Source: Ignavibacteriota bacterium (GTDB taxonomy: Bacteria > Bacteroidota > Ignavibacteria > UBA10030). Taken from it: a stretch of DNA of 64,000 nt. The stretch lies in contig PMZI01000023.1 in NCBI GenBank assembly GCA_003170475.1, positions 152,402 to 216,401 on the forward strand, written 5' to 3'. The translations under genes were made by a program, and so were the position numbers. The notes under the pieces were generated by a model, which worked only from the letters and a program-made list of their open reading frames with translations, was not told the DNA's origin and did not search any database. Of this stretch, positions 21,659-32,553 are shown piece after piece. Position 1 is the stretch's first letter. Each line of letters starts with the position of its first letter.

Positions 21659-23575
21659 ATGAGTGAATTTGGAAAAAATGCAGATGTCATTGTGGTTGGC
21701 GCTGGGCACGCTGGTATCGAAGCAAGCCTAGCCGCCGCAAGGATGGGGTGCAGCGTGTTGCTCGTTACGATGAGTAGGGATGCCATCGGGAGGATGTCAT
21801 GTAACCCGGCAATTGGCGGAACGGCTAAGGGACACCTTGTGCGCGAAATTGACGCACTTGGCGGAGAGATGGGTAAAATTGCGGATGCGACAGGAATACA
21901 GTTCAAGCTACTCAATAAGTCAAAAGGCCCGGCCGTCTGGTCGCCACGTTGCCAAAACGATAGGGAATGGTATTCAAGGGAAGCCGGCGAGCGTGTCCAG
22001 GCTCAGCCAGGATTGATGGTTTACGAAGGCTCGGTCGTTGGAATTGAAACGGACAACCGGGATCACGACAAAAACCCACGAATTCTTGGGGTTGTCACCG
22101 ATCGTGGTGATACCATCCTTTGCCGGTCTGTTGTGTTGAGCGCCGGGACATTTCTCCGCGGATTGATGCATACCGGCATGAGTAATCGGGAGGGAGGTAG
22201 ATATGGGGAGCCACCTTCAAACGGGCTTACTGAGAATCTCGAGAAACTCGGCTTTGTTAGCGGGCGGCTGAAAACTGGAACCCCACCAAGGATTGACCTC
22301 GCATCCATAAACCCCTCTCAGCTGGAAGAACAACACAGCGATAATCCTCCGAAGCCATTTTCGCACTCTACCCAGGCGATTACGAATCGCTTGATTCCGA
22401 TGTATTTGACATACACTAACCGAAACACCCACAACATCCTGAGAAAGGGATTTGATCGATCTCCGCTGTTCACTGGGGTCATCAAGGGTGTGGGTCCACG
22501 ATATTGTCCTTCTATCGAAGACAAGGTGGTCCGCTTTGAAGACAAAGAGCGCCATCAGATCTTCCTGGAACCCGAGGGATACAATTCAAATGTCGTCTAC
22601 GTAAACGGATTTTCGACGAGCCTCCCTGAGGACATTCAAGAAGAGGGACTTCGGTCGATCGCCGGGTTGGAAAAAGTGAAGATGTTGAGACCCGGCTACG
22701 CGGTAGAATACGATTTTTTTCCTCCGCACCAGGTGAAACTTACGCTTGAGACAAAGTTGATAGACGGCCTCTTTTTTGCCGGCCAAATAAATGGTACATC
22801 GGGATACGAAGAGGCTGCGGCTCAGGGTTTGATGGCGGGCATCAACGCGGCCCTCACCGCCCAGGAAAGGGAGCCCTTTGTCTTGAAACGCTCCGAAGCC
22901 TACATTGGCGTTCTTATTGACGACCTCGTGAACAAGAGCACAGAAGAACCATATCGGATGTTCACCTCAAGGGCAGAACACAGGCTCGTGCTTCGGCAAG
23001 ACAACGCAGACCGCCGCCTGATGATAAAGGGGCACAAACTCGGCTTGGTGAGCAAATTCATGGTGAATCGTTTGGAGAAAAAGGAGACGCTAATCTCCGC
23101 GGGGATGGCGATGGCCACACAGCACGCCGTGTCGCCCGAAGCGATCAACTCGTATCTCGACCGTATCTCTGAGGAGAGGATCAATGAGAAGGAGAAACTG
23201 GCGAAACTCCTCAAGAGACCAAACGTTCGCCTCGTAGACCTTGTGATGATTGATTCGTTGGCGAGCGCGCCGGCGATGAAAGAAATTTTGGGACTTCCGG
23301 AAGAACGACTCAAAACCGAAATTCTCGAGCAGATTGAAATTGAATTAAAGTACGAGGGTTACATACAAAGGCAGGTGGAACAAATCGCAAAGTTTGATAA
23401 GTTTGAAGACCAGAAGATTCCCATCGGCTTCAACTATGGTCGGGTCAAAGCGCTTTCCACCGAAGGAAGAGAACGGCTGAGCAAGATAAGACCAGAATCG
23501 ATTGGACAGGCATCGCGTATCAGCGGTGTGACGCCGTCAGATGTATCCGTGCTCATGGTCTATCTGCGCAGATAG
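21659..23575 (+). CDS. mnmG: tRNA uridine-34 modification enzyme MnmG (GidA)
   Basis: A 638-residue FAD enzyme that partners MnmE in wobble-uridine modification. The N-terminal dinucleotide motif is [21 protein letters not shown]. The conserved GidA segments ([37 protein letters not shown]) follow, and the helical C-terminal domain for MnmE and tRNA contact carries [10 protein letters not shown] earlier in its flank. Length is normal. It is framed by the two parS-like sites. Confidence 0.97.
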   Translation: MSEFGKNADVIVVGAGHAGIEASLAAARMGCSVLLVTMSRDAIGRMSCNPAIGGTAKGHLVREIDALGGEMGKIADATGIQFKLLNKSKGPAVWSPRCQNDREWYSREAGERVQAQPGLMVYEGSVVGIETDNRDHDKNPRILGVVTDRGDTILCRSVVLSAGTFLRGLMHTGMSNREGGRYGEPPSNGLTENLEKLGFVSGRLKTGTPPRIDLASINPSQLEEQHSDNPPKPFSHSTQAITNRLIPMYLTYTNRNTHNILRKGFDRSPLFTGVIKGVGPRYCPSIEDKVVRFEDKERHQIFLEPEGYNSNVVYVNGFSTSLPEDIQEEGLRSIAGLEKVKMLRPGYAVEYDFFPPHQVKLTLETKLIDGLFFAGQINGTSGYEEAAAQGLMAGINAALTAQEREPFVLKRSEAYIGVLIDDLVNKSTEEPYRMFTSRAEHRLVLRQDNADRRLMIKGHKLGLVSKFMVNRLEKKETLISAGMAMATQHAVSPEAINSYLDRISEERINEKEKLAKLLKRPNVRLVDLVMIDSLASAPAMKEILGLPEERLKTEILEQIEIELKYEGYIQRQVEQIAKFDKFEDQKIPIGFNYGRVKALSTEGRERLSKIRPESIGQASRISGVTPSDVSVLMVYLRR

Positions 23576-23576
23576 C

Positions 23577-23592
23577 GTTTTCACGTGGAACA
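23577..23592. promoter_or_regulatory. Second, degenerate parS-like site between mnmG and rsmG
   Basis: GTTTTCACGTGGAACA keeps the CACGTG core and matches the parS consensus at 13 of 16 positions. It starts 2 bp after the mnmG stop, about 1.9 kb from the stronger copy. Confidence 0.65.
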
Positions 23593-23623
23593 CCAGCTGT
23601 AACTCATTATTACACAACGGTTT

Positions 23624-24367
23624 ATGGGAACAGTGGACCCCGTATCATTTCGGACGACATGCGTACAAAACGGCCTCTCACTCAGCGACGAACAACTTAA
23701 GCTGCTTGGGGAATACGCCCTTCGCCTTCTCGAGTGGAACAAAAAGATCAACATGATCTCAAGGCGTGACGAAGAAAATTTTTGGACAAGACACATTCTT
23801 CACTGTTTAGGTCTGGTCTTCAAGCTGGAGATTCCCCGGGGAGCGAAGATTTTGGACCTTGGTACCGGCGGAGGGCTTCCGGGCATTGTGCTGAAGATTG
23901 TTCGTCCCGATCTTCAATTCACCCTCCTTGATTCTACACAGAAAAAGATAAATGTTGTGAACGACCTCCTTGGCTCTCTTGGGCTTGACGGGATTCACGC
24001 CGTCTGGGGAAGAGCAGAAGACATTGGAAAGCAACGCGAGCATGCGGGTTGTTATGATATCGTTGTTGCCCGCGCCGTTGCACCGTTGAAAGACCTGGTG
24101 CGTTGGGCCCACCCATTCTTGAAACGAAACGCGATGGGGATGAGCACTGAAAGAAGAGATGAACCGGGCGCAACGAAGAAGCGAATCAACGGATCTGCCC
24201 TTGTAGCTTTCAAGGGGGGAGATCTCGAGAGTGAAATTGGACAACTGCGAAATGAATCCGGCGTCGGCTCCATCTCGACCGTCGAACTTATACTGAAGGG
24301 CTCCGCGCAGCTTGACGACAGCGACAAGAAAATTGTTGTCGTGGAATATATGCCGAGTAACAAATAG
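23624..24367 (+). CDS. rsmG: 16S rRNA (guanine-527-N7) methyltransferase RsmG (GidB)
   Basis: A 247-residue SAM-dependent methyltransferase that modifies G527 of 16S rRNA. The N-terminal ALRLLEWNKKINMISRRDEE is followed by the SAM-binding motif ILDLGTGGGLPGI. The VVARAVAPLKDLVRWAHPFL motif is typical of the family. A charged insert of about 15 residues (near 165-180, RRDEPGATKKR) lies before the last strands and is unusual. It lies in the mnmE-mnmG-rsmG order next to oriC, but murQ, not parA, comes next. Confidence 0.95.
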   Translation: MGTVDPVSFRTTCVQNGLSLSDEQLKLLGEYALRLLEWNKKINMISRRDEENFWTRHILHCLGLVFKLEIPRGAKILDLGTGGGLPGIVLKIVRPDLQFTLLDSTQKKINVVNDLLGSLGLDGIHAVWGRAEDIGKQREHAGCYDIVVARAVAPLKDLVRWAHPFLKRNAMGMSTERRDEPGATKKRINGSALVAFKGGDLESEIGQLRNESGVGSISTVELILKGSAQLDDSDKKIVVVEYMPSNK

Positions 24368-24382
24368 AAAGTGGAGTGAAGC

Positions 24383-25342
24383 GTGAGTGATCAGAAGAAG
24401 CTTTTCGAACAACTGACCCGATTGAGCACTGAACAGCGAAACCCGGCGAGCATGGATATCGACGCTCGGTCGACAGGTGAGATACTACAGATCATCAACT
24501 CTGAAGACAAAAAGGTGGCCGTTGCTGTGGAGGCAGAGTTGGAATACATCGGCAAGGCGGTGGAAATTGTCGTTCGCTCACTGAAGACCGGCGGGAAGCT
24601 CCTCTATGCCGGGGCCGGGACGAGCGGACGATTGGGGGTTCTTGATGCCGCCGAGTGTCCGCCAACGTATGGAACGCCTCCGGAAATGGTTCAGGGCATG
24701 ATTGCCGGTGGAGAGAAGGCTATGTTCAGATCCCAGGAGGGGGCCGAAGACAAACAGGAGAACGGAGCTCGGGATGTTAACGAGAGGGGCGTGAACGAAA
24801 AAGATGTCGTCTGTGGAATAGCCGCCAGCCTGAGAACGCCCTATGTGATCGGGGCGGTAAAGCGAGCTAAACAACTTGGCGCCAAAACCCTCTATATTAC
24901 AACAAACCCCCGCAGTAAATTTTATTCGCCGGAATTTGCGGAGATTGCCCAGGTTGTTGATGTGGCGATGTGCCCCGAGGTCGGGCCAGAGGTGATCATG
25001 GGTTCAACGCGAATGAAGTCCGGCACAGCCCAGAAGCTTGTGCTGAACATGATTACCACAGCAGCCATGGTGCGCCTGGGAAAAGTGTATGAGAACATGA
25101 TGATCGATCTGCAGATGACAAACCAGAAGCTCCGTGAACGATCCAAGAGGATCGTCATGACAATTACTGGTGTTGGATATGAAGAGGCGGCCGATTATCT
25201 CGAAAAAGCAGATGGTCACGTCAAAACGGCGCTTGTTATGATCAAGGCCCACGTAAACCGTGAAGAAGCTCAACAGCGCCTGGCGCGGGCCGATGGATTT
25301 GTTCGGGCGGCCATTGACGACAAGGAATACAAAATAGCGTAA
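24383..25342 (+). CDS. murQ: N-acetylmuramic acid 6-phosphate etherase
   Basis: A 319-residue SIS-domain lyase that removes D-lactate from MurNAc-6-phosphate to give GlcNAc-6-phosphate, used in recycling of cell-wall sugars. GAGTSGRLGVLDAAECPPTYG marks the sugar-phosphate site. GSTRMKSGTAQKLVLNM is the second conserved block, and the C-terminal helical region has EEAQQRLARADGFVRAA. It starts at GTG 24383 after a GTGGAG ribosome site, 15 bp behind rsmG. Neither anmK nor a MurNAc PTS gene is nearby. Confidence 0.95.
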   Translation: MSDQKKLFEQLTRLSTEQRNPASMDIDARSTGEILQIINSEDKKVAVAVEAELEYIGKAVEIVVRSLKTGGKLLYAGAGTSGRLGVLDAAECPPTYGTPPEMVQGMIAGGEKAMFRSQEGAEDKQENGARDVNERGVNEKDVVCGIAASLRTPYVIGAVKRAKQLGAKTLYITTNPRSKFYSPEFAEIAQVVDVAMCPEVGPEVIMGSTRMKSGTAQKLVLNMITTAAMVRLGKVYENMMIDLQMTNQKLRERSKRIVMTITGVGYEEAADYLEKADGHVKTALVMIKAHVNREEAQQRLARADGFVRAAIDDKEYKIA

Positions 25343-25358
25343 CGGCAGGAGTATCGAT

Positions 25359-26078
25359 ATGGCAAAAGGAAGAGAGATACCACTTTCGGACCTGGAACTC
25401 TATCCACCGTTCAGCGGTTTTCCGCGCGACGGCATTGATTTCATGAAACGCCTGAAGCGAAACAACAACCGCCCATGGTTTGAAAATCACAAAGAAGAGT
25501 ACGAGATTTCTGTCAAGTTGCCAATGCAGTCTCTCATTGTAGCGCTTCAGCCGCACTTCGAAAGGTTTGCTCCGGAATTCGACATTCATCCAAAGAAATC
25601 ATTCTTCCGCATCTACCGAGATGTCCGCTTCAGCAAAGACAAAACGCCCTACAAAACCCACGCGGCAGCACACTTCGTTTTGCAGGGAAAGCCAAAAGGA
25701 GTTGAAGGCTCGGGATACTATCTGCACATCGAGCCCGGAGAAGTTTTTCTGGGGGGTGGTGTCTATATGCCCAACGGCGATCAGCTGAAAAAGATCCGAA
25801 AGGCAATCGCCGGTCAACCGGATAAATTTCTTTCGATCATGGAAGAGAAAAAGTTCAAGAGGGTGTTTGGAAAACTTCAAGGGGAGAAACTGCAAAGGGT
25901 GCCCCAGGGATATGAGGCCGACCACCCAATGGCAGAGTGGCTGAAATACAAACAGTTCTTCGTTGGGGTCGAGTGGCCGGAGACGAAGTGCGTCAAGGCA
26001 AGGTTCGTCGACAATGTCGCCGGAGTATTTGAATCAGCCACACCGATGGTCCGCTTCTTGAATGAAGCAATGAGCTAG
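25359..26078 (+). CDS. DUF2461 family protein
   Basis: A 239-residue protein of the DUF2461/TIGR02453 family, function unknown. It shows the family pattern of FLKRLKRNN-like RPWFENHKEEYE near the N-terminus, then KSFFRIYRDVRFSKDKTPYKTHAAAHF, followed by YYLHIEPGEVFLGGG. It is probably cytoplasmic, with no signal or membrane segment. It follows murQ by 16 bp, with GCAGGAG before the ATG, and ends the mnmE operon. Confidence 0.88.
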   Translation: MAKGREIPLSDLELYPPFSGFPRDGIDFMKRLKRNNNRPWFENHKEEYEISVKLPMQSLIVALQPHFERFAPEFDIHPKKSFFRIYRDVRFSKDKTPYKTHAAAHFVLQGKPKGVEGSGYYLHIEPGEVFLGGGVYMPNGDQLKKIRKAIAGQPDKFLSIMEEKKFKRVFGKLQGEKLQRVPQGYEADHPMAEWLKYKQFFVGVEWPETKCVKARFVDNVAGVFESATPMVRFLNEAMS

Positions 26079-26138
26079 CGGGTATCGCGCAGGTTTGGAG
26101 ATTTCTCCTCGCAGGCAAAAACGGGTACAGCCGTCGCC

Positions 26139-26167
26139 TTGCTTCTCCTGCCATTTGTGGGTATATT
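26139..26167 (+). promoter_or_regulatory. Predicted lon promoter
   Basis: TTGCTT (26139-26144), a 17-bp spacer and TATATT (26162-26167), about 75 bp before the lon ATG. Confidence 0.5.
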
Positions 26168-26183
26168 TTCTCCACACGACAGT

Positions 26184-26207
26184 GTCCCGACACCCGGGAC
26201 TCTTTTT
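26184..26207 (+). terminator. Hairpin with T-run in the lon leader
   Basis: GTCCCG (26184-26189), loop ACACC, CGGGAC (26195-26200), then TCTTTTT. It starts about 17 bases after the predicted -10, so it would be at the very 5' end of the lon transcript. It could be an attenuator, or a terminator for the DUF2461 operon that is read from upstream. Confidence 0.5.
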
Positions 26208-26242
26208 GTTTTAGGGACGAGAGCGAAACAATAGACACGATT

Positions 26243-28648
26243 ATGAGCGAGACCCCAGTAAAAGTCAGCGATGCGACCATAGAGACCATCGACAATATAC
26301 CGACGACCCTCCCGGTGCTTCCCCTGCGAGATGTCGTGGTTTTCCCCTACATGATTTTTCCCGTGCTGGTTGGTCGGGAAAGCTCGTTGAAGGCAGCCAA
26401 CGAAGCACTGGAACGCGGAAAGAACATCTTCCTTGTTGCCCAAAAGAGCGCGGCGGTCGACGAACCAACGGTAGATGACATTTACCAACAGGGAACCGTT
26501 GCGAAGATTATCCAGATGCTGAAACTCCCCAACGGACTGATGAAGATTCTGGTGGATGGGGTTGTTCAGGCAACCGTAAAGAAATTTGTCCCGAACGCCG
26601 CATTCATCGAAGCGGAAGTAATCATCAATAAGGCGGAGTCGCCAGCAGGGCACGACGTCGACGCCCTGGTGAGGCATGCCGCCACGCTCTTTCAGGAATA
26701 TGTCAAATTGAGCAGGAATGTGCCCCCCGAAGTCCTCATGGCATTTGACGGGATAAAAGAGCCCGCCAGGAAGCTCTATTATATTGCCGCGAACCTGGTC
26801 CAGAGTGTGGATGTAAAACAACGGATCTTGCAGACGCAGCATCTCAGGGAACAGCTCTATGAACTGTCAAAAATCCTGACAACCGAGATTGATATCCTCA
26901 AGATCGAGCGCGAGATCGATACAAAGGTTCAGGACAACATCCAGAAATCTCAGCGGAAATTTTTCATTCAGGAACAGATTCGAATCTTACAGGACGAGCT
27001 TGGTGAAGACGATGCGTCGCCGGAACTTATCAAACTCAAGGAGCAGATCCAGAAGGCAAAAATGCCGAAAGAAGCCGTAGACAAGGCGATGGAAGAGTTT
27101 AATAAACTCAAGAAGACCTCGCCGATGTCGCCGGAGTTCACCGTGACGCGGAACTACCTGGATTGGCTCATTGCTGTTCCGTGGGCGAAAAGAACAAAAG
27201 ACAACCTTGATGTGGAACACGTGCAGAAGATTCTGAACGATGATCACTTCGGACTCGAAAAACCGAAAGATCGAATCCTCGAGCATATCGCGGTTCTCAA
27301 CCTTGTCAAGGAGATGAAAGGGCAGATCCTTTGTTTTGTTGGTCCCCCGGGTGTTGGGAAAACCTCGTTGGCGAAGTCCATCGCTCGCGCGCTTGGACGC
27401 AAGTTTGTTCGCATCTCACTTGGCGGCGTCCGGGATGAGGCTGAGATTCGTGGTCATCGGCGCACATACATTGGATCAATGCCGGGCAAGATTATTCAAT
27501 CCATGAAGCGCGCCGGTGTTGTCAACCCCGTTCTCCTGATGGATGAAGTCGACAAGATGAGCATGGATTTTCGCGGCGATCCGTCTGCGGCGCTGCTCGA
27601 AGTTCTTGATCCCGAACAGAATAACACCTTCACCGATCACTACCTTGACGTCGACTACGACCTTTCGAAGGTCATGTTTATTACGACGGCGAACGTGCAG
27701 TACGCAATTCCGCTCCCGCTTCAAGATCGTATGGAGATTATTGAGCTACCGGGCTACCTGGATTACGACAAACTGGAAATCGCCAAGAGGCACATTGTTC
27801 CAAAACAGCTGAAGGCGCACGGGCTCCCTGAAAAGGACATGAAGTTCTCAGAGGCGGCAATAGAGAAAATCATCAACGAATATACGCGAGAGGCTGGTGT
27901 TCGAAACCTCGAACGGGAGATTGCTTCGGTCTGCCGGAAAGCTGCAAAAGAAATTGTTCTTGCGCGGAGAAAGAACGGCGCTGCGAAAAAGAAGAAGGCC
28001 TCCGAAGGCATCGCGATCACACCGGAGAAGGTTGAGCAATACCTCGGTGTGCCGAAATTTCGGAAGAAAGAGGCAGAGCGAGAACCCCGTGTCGGTTCGG
28101 TGACCGGATTAGCGTGGACAAGTGTTGGCGGCGACATTCTGAACGTTGACGTTACGATTATGACGGGGACTCAGAAGCTCACACTGACGGGCCAGCTTGG
28201 CGAGGTCATGAAAGAGTCCGCACAGGCGGCACTGAGCTACATACGCTCCAATGCAAAACGGTTTGGAATAAACCCAGAGTTCACAAAAGGGAAAGAAATT
28301 CACATTCACTTGCCGGAAGGGGCCATCCCGAAAGACGGACCCTCTGCGGGTGTGACGATGGCCATGGCCATCATCTCGGCCGCGAGCAATCGACCGGCAC
28401 GCAACGACATCGCTATGACGGGTGAGATAACGCTTCGGGGGAACGTGTTGCCGATTGGTGGGCTGAATGAAAAACTCCTTGCGGCGCAGCGCAGCGGCAT
28501 CAAAACGGTGATCATACCGAAAGAGAACGTGAAAGATCTCACCGAAATTCAGGAGAAAGTAAAAGAGGGATTGAATATTATTCCCGTAGAGTCCATTGAA
28601 GAAGCTGCAGCCATTGTGTTTGCGAAGAAAGCAAAACGGCCTTCTTAA
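26243..28648 (+). CDS. lon: ATP-dependent protease Lon
   Basis: An 801-residue cytoplasmic AAA+ protease that degrades misfolded and regulatory proteins. The N-terminal substrate domain ([23 protein letters not shown]) and a coiled coil come first. The AAA+ module follows ([29 protein letters not shown]). The protease domain has the catalytic serine in [12 protein letters not shown] and the catalytic lysine after [17 protein letters not shown] Lys-rich insert (about residues 573-585) separates the ATPase and protease parts. Length is normal. It has its own promoter and is followed by a terminator. Confidence 0.98.
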   Translation: MSETPVKVSDATIETIDNIPTTLPVLPLRDVVVFPYMIFPVLVGRESSLKAANEALERGKNIFLVAQKSAAVDEPTVDDIYQQGTVAKIIQMLKLPNGLMKILVDGVVQATVKKFVPNAAFIEAEVIINKAESPAGHDVDALVRHAATLFQEYVKLSRNVPPEVLMAFDGIKEPARKLYYIAANLVQSVDVKQRILQTQHLREQLYELSKILTTEIDILKIEREIDTKVQDNIQKSQRKFFIQEQIRILQDELGEDDASPELIKLKEQIQKAKMPKEAVDKAMEEFNKLKKTSPMSPEFTVTRNYLDWLIAVPWAKRTKDNLDVEHVQKILNDDHFGLEKPKDRILEHIAVLNLVKEMKGQILCFVGPPGVGKTSLAKSIARALGRKFVRISLGGVRDEAEIRGHRRTYIGSMPGKIIQSMKRAGVVNPVLLMDEVDKMSMDFRGDPSAALLEVLDPEQNNTFTDHYLDVDYDLSKVMFITTANVQYAIPLPLQDRMEIIELPGYLDYDKLEIAKRHIVPKQLKAHGLPEKDMKFSEAAIEKIINEYTREAGVRNLEREIASVCRKAAKEIVLARRKNGAAKKKKASEGIAITPEKVEQYLGVPKFRKKEAEREPRVGSVTGLAWTSVGGDILNVDVTIMTGTQKLTLTGQLGEVMKESAQAALSYIRSNAKRFGINPEFTKGKEIHIHLPEGAIPKDGPSAGVTMAMAIISAASNRPARNDIAMTGEITLRGNVLPIGGLNEKLLAAQRSGIKTVIIPKENVKDLTEIQEKVKEGLNIIPVESIEEAAAIVFAKKAKRPS

Positions 28649-28653
28649 GTCAT

Positions 28654-28686
28654 TGGCGTCCTTCCCGGGGCGCCAGTTTGTTTTTT
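28654..28686 (+). terminator. Intrinsic terminator after lon
   Basis: TGGCGTCC (28654-28661) pairs with GGGCGCCA (28668-28675), followed by GTTTGTTTTTT. It leaves only about 28 bp before the dnaX start, so dnaX may depend on read-through or on a promoter inside lon. Confidence 0.8.
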
Positions 28687-28714
28687 CGAGTTTACTTCTT
28701 ACTTTCGATCCAGC

Positions 28715-30532
<1,818 letters not shown>

Positions 30533-30642
30533 ACAGCTTCTCCATTTTTTCCAGAAGATCAGCCTGGTTGTATTTACCCGCGCGATGATTTTTCCTGCCA
30601 ATTGATTAGCCGCAAAAATTCCGAGTTGTTCCGCAAAAACAC

Positions 30643-30671
30643 TTGACACGGGTTTTGGAATTCTGTAGATT
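30643..30671 (+). promoter_or_regulatory. Predicted promoter of the redoxin/C39/peptide cassette
   Basis: TTGACA (30643-30648), a 17-bp spacer and TAGATT (30666-30671), about 70 bp before the redoxin start. It is the best -35 match in the window. The rest of the 210-bp gap after dnaX holds nothing else that I recognise. Confidence 0.6.
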
Positions 30672-30742
30672 GCGGCGGGCACTCCGTATCATTTACCCTC
30701 GAACCGTTTCCACTCAACATCACCCGCAGTACGAGGCGGACG

Positions 30743-31327
30743 ATGGACGCACCTTCTCCAGAAACACCGACAAATCAGCCAAAGCAAGAGCCCCTCATTC
30801 GGAAGATTGTTGCGGTCATCGGCTTGGTGGCCCTACTTGCTGTTCCCGTGTTCCTTCTTGTTGTCCTTCAGCGTTCAGTGAATTCGCGGCTCCTTCGCAA
30901 GGGCGATATTATTTCCACTGCCGCGTTGGTCGGGGTTGCCCCGGGAGAAGAGCTGCTTGCGAGTACGAAAGGAAGACCCTCCGCCATTTTGTTCTTCAGT
31001 GTTGACTGTCCCCACTGCCAACGAGAGATCCCGATATTCAATGAGATGGTGCGACGCTTTGGGTCCAAAGTGGAATTCGTTGCTGTTGCTTTCAATGATC
31101 GGCAAAAAGCCACGATGTTTGCGCGAACAAGCACCATCCCAACAAAAATGATCGTAGATGAAAAGGGCGTTGTTGGAAGGATCTTTGGCGTATCGGAACT
31201 CCCCATGTTCTTTCTGATCAGCCATGATCAAAGAATAGAGTGGATTGGTGTGGGCGAGCAACCAAAGGCGGAGTTGATGCGTCGCCTGTCGGAACTAACG
31301 CAAGGCGCGGAAAACAACCGAAAGTAA
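30743..31327 (+). CDS. Membrane-anchored thioredoxin-fold protein with CPHC motif
   Basis: A 194-residue redoxin/TlpA-like protein. An N-terminal helix (about residues 21-43) tethers it to the inner membrane, with the thioredoxin fold outside. The active site is Cys89-Pro-His-Cys92, the CPHC motif found in oxidising DsbA-type enzymes. A cis-proline position is visible at Pro154 (ELPMFFLI). With the C39 protease 6 bp downstream and a cysteine-containing exported peptide behind it, a role in disulfide formation or isomerisation of that peptide is a reasonable inference. General periplasmic redox work is the alternative. Confidence 0.82.
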   Translation: MDAPSPETPTNQPKQEPLIRKIVAVIGLVALLAVPVFLLVVLQRSVNSRLLRKGDIISTAALVGVAPGEELLASTKGRPSAILFFSVDCPHCQREIPIFNEMVRRFGSKVEFVAVAFNDRQKATMFARTSTIPTKMIVDEKGVVGRIFGVSELPMFFLISHDQRIEWIGVGEQPKAELMRRLSELTQGAENNRK

Positions 31328-31333
31328 CTTCAG

Positions 31334-31891
31334 ATGTTTCTCATTCAGATCAAAACAGTCGTAACCATCAGCGTCATGGTTCTTCTGGGTGTTGGGTTCA
31401 CCCTCGCGGTGAAGGCACGATTATCCGATCCGACGAGCGGTTATGAACTCGCAGCCCGAGAGCGGGGTGGGGTGTTTCTGGGGGTAGAGGGGGTCGTCAT
31501 GCAGGACCGGGGGAAGACCTGCGGACCGGCATCGTTGAAAATGATTCTGGATGTTTACGGTAAAACGGTAACACTGCGAGATTTGGAGAAAGGTGCCACA
31601 GCACCCGAAGATGGTTGGAGCATGCAGTCGCTCAAAGGTCTTGCAGAGCAGTACGGATTGGTGGCAGAGGGTTGGAGGTTGGACTTAGAATCTCTTCGCA
31701 GAAGCCAATTTCCCGTGATCCTTTTTGTGGAGAAGCGACATTTTATGGTGGTCGATGGTGTGGATACGTCGGGATGTTTCTTAGTCCGCGATCCGGCGAT
31801 CGGTCGGATGAAAATCCATCGTCGGGCCTTGGGCAGACTCTGGACGGGAGAAACGCTGGTGTTCAGAGAGAATCGATCTACAAATGAGTAA
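31334..31891 (+). CDS. Membrane-anchored C39-family cysteine peptidase
   Basis: A 185-residue protein with an N-terminal membrane helix (about residues 7-27) and a C39 peptidase domain outside. The catalytic set is complete: Gln57 (oxyanion) and Cys63 in MQDRGKTCGPASL, His136 in KRHFMVVDGV and Asp153 in VRDPAIG. C39 enzymes cut after a double glycine in bacteriocin-type leaders, normally as a domain of an ABC exporter. Here there is no ABC part, so cleavage would happen after export. It lies 6 bp behind the CPHC redoxin and 163 bp ahead of a small precursor with a Gly-Gly site. Confidence 0.82.
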   Translation: MFLIQIKTVVTISVMVLLGVGFTLAVKARLSDPTSGYELAARERGGVFLGVEGVVMQDRGKTCGPASLKMILDVYGKTVTLRDLEKGATAPEDGWSMQSLKGLAEQYGLVAEGWRLDLESLRRSQFPVILFVEKRHFMVVDGVDTSGCFLVRDPAIGRMKIHRRALGRLWTGETLVFRENRSTNE

Positions 31892-31894
31892 AAT

Positions 31895-31920
31895 CGAGCA
31901 AGTGAGAGTAAAATTGCTCG
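31895..31920 (+). other. Hairpin between the C39 gene and the precursor gene
   Basis: CGAGCAA (31895-31901) and TTGCTCG (31914-31920) can pair. There is no clear U-run, so it may be an mRNA-processing or partial termination element that adjusts precursor level against the enzymes. Confidence 0.35.
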
Positions 31921-32054
31921 CTGGTCTGTTGATTGTGAACGAAGGTAAAGCGCCTGGCCGGCCCCCGGGCGTGGATCCGCGTTCATTGTCACCGGGCGGG
32001 CCGCAGCGGGCAAATAGATAACCATGTGCAACAGTAGTATTGAAGGAGATAGCC

Positions 32055-32360
32055 ATGAAAACGTTCATCATTGCAACAATACTCTGCGCCGGTGTTCTTC
32101 TGCAGCCCCAAATGGTGCAAGGCACCAATGCGCAAATTGACAACACGGCCGTGACGGTAGCCGCCGGAAGCCAGACAGCGCCGCAACCTCTCGACAAGAC
32201 AACTCTGAATGCAGCCGTTGGTGGAATGATCAGCTGCTTTGGTGAGATAGGCGAGAACGGGACCAGTGTCTACCAAACGTGCTGCGCCAATTTCTGGATC
32301 ATCAGAATTTGCGTGTCGGTCTATTTGGGAGAAGTCTCGCGTCCGCTAACCGAAAAATGA
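32055..32360 (+). CDS. Small exported precursor with Sec signal and internal double-glycine motif
   Basis: A 101-residue protein that I do not recognise. The ATG at 32055 is chosen because AAGGAG (32043-32048) sits 6 bp before it; a TTG at 32040 is in frame but overlaps that site. Residues 1-23 form a Sec-type signal peptide. Residues 46-57 (LDKTTLNAAVGG) resemble a bacteriocin double-glycine leader, with Leu at -12 and -7, aliphatic residues at -4/-3 and Gly-Gly at -2/-1. Cleavage there would release 44 residues with four cysteines (61, 77, 78, 86) and a hydrophobic patch (NFWIIRICVSVYLG). Bacteriocin, signal peptide or structural peptide are all possible. Confidence 0.7.
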   Translation: MKTFIIATILCAGVLLQPQMVQGTNAQIDNTAVTVAAGSQTAPQPLDKTTLNAAVGGMISCFGEIGENGTSVYQTCCANFWIIRICVSVYLGEVSRPLTEK

Positions 32361-32553
32361 TCGCGCAAGCGTCCGCCACACTGAATATGCTAAGATGCGG
32401 ATCATTTTGGTCTGCATCTCGATTCATCCGAGGCAAGCAGCGGCTTGCTTGAATGAGGCATTTTCAAGGTAAGCGGTAACTCTCGTCGTTTGGGTCGCGG
32501 TTCATCGCGGCCGCGGCCCAAACCTCATCAGGCAGAAAAGAAAGGAAATGACG
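32361..32553 (+). other. Structured spacer after the precursor gene
   Basis: No gene is seen in this gap. GCAAGC (32433-32438) and GCTTGC (32443-32448) form a tight hairpin. A longer one pairs 32488-32500 (GTTTGGG-T-CGCGG) with 32511-32523 (CCGCG-G-CCCAAAC), 13 bp with one G-U. Neither has a good T-run. They may stabilise the precursor mRNA or act as partial terminators. Confidence 0.45.
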
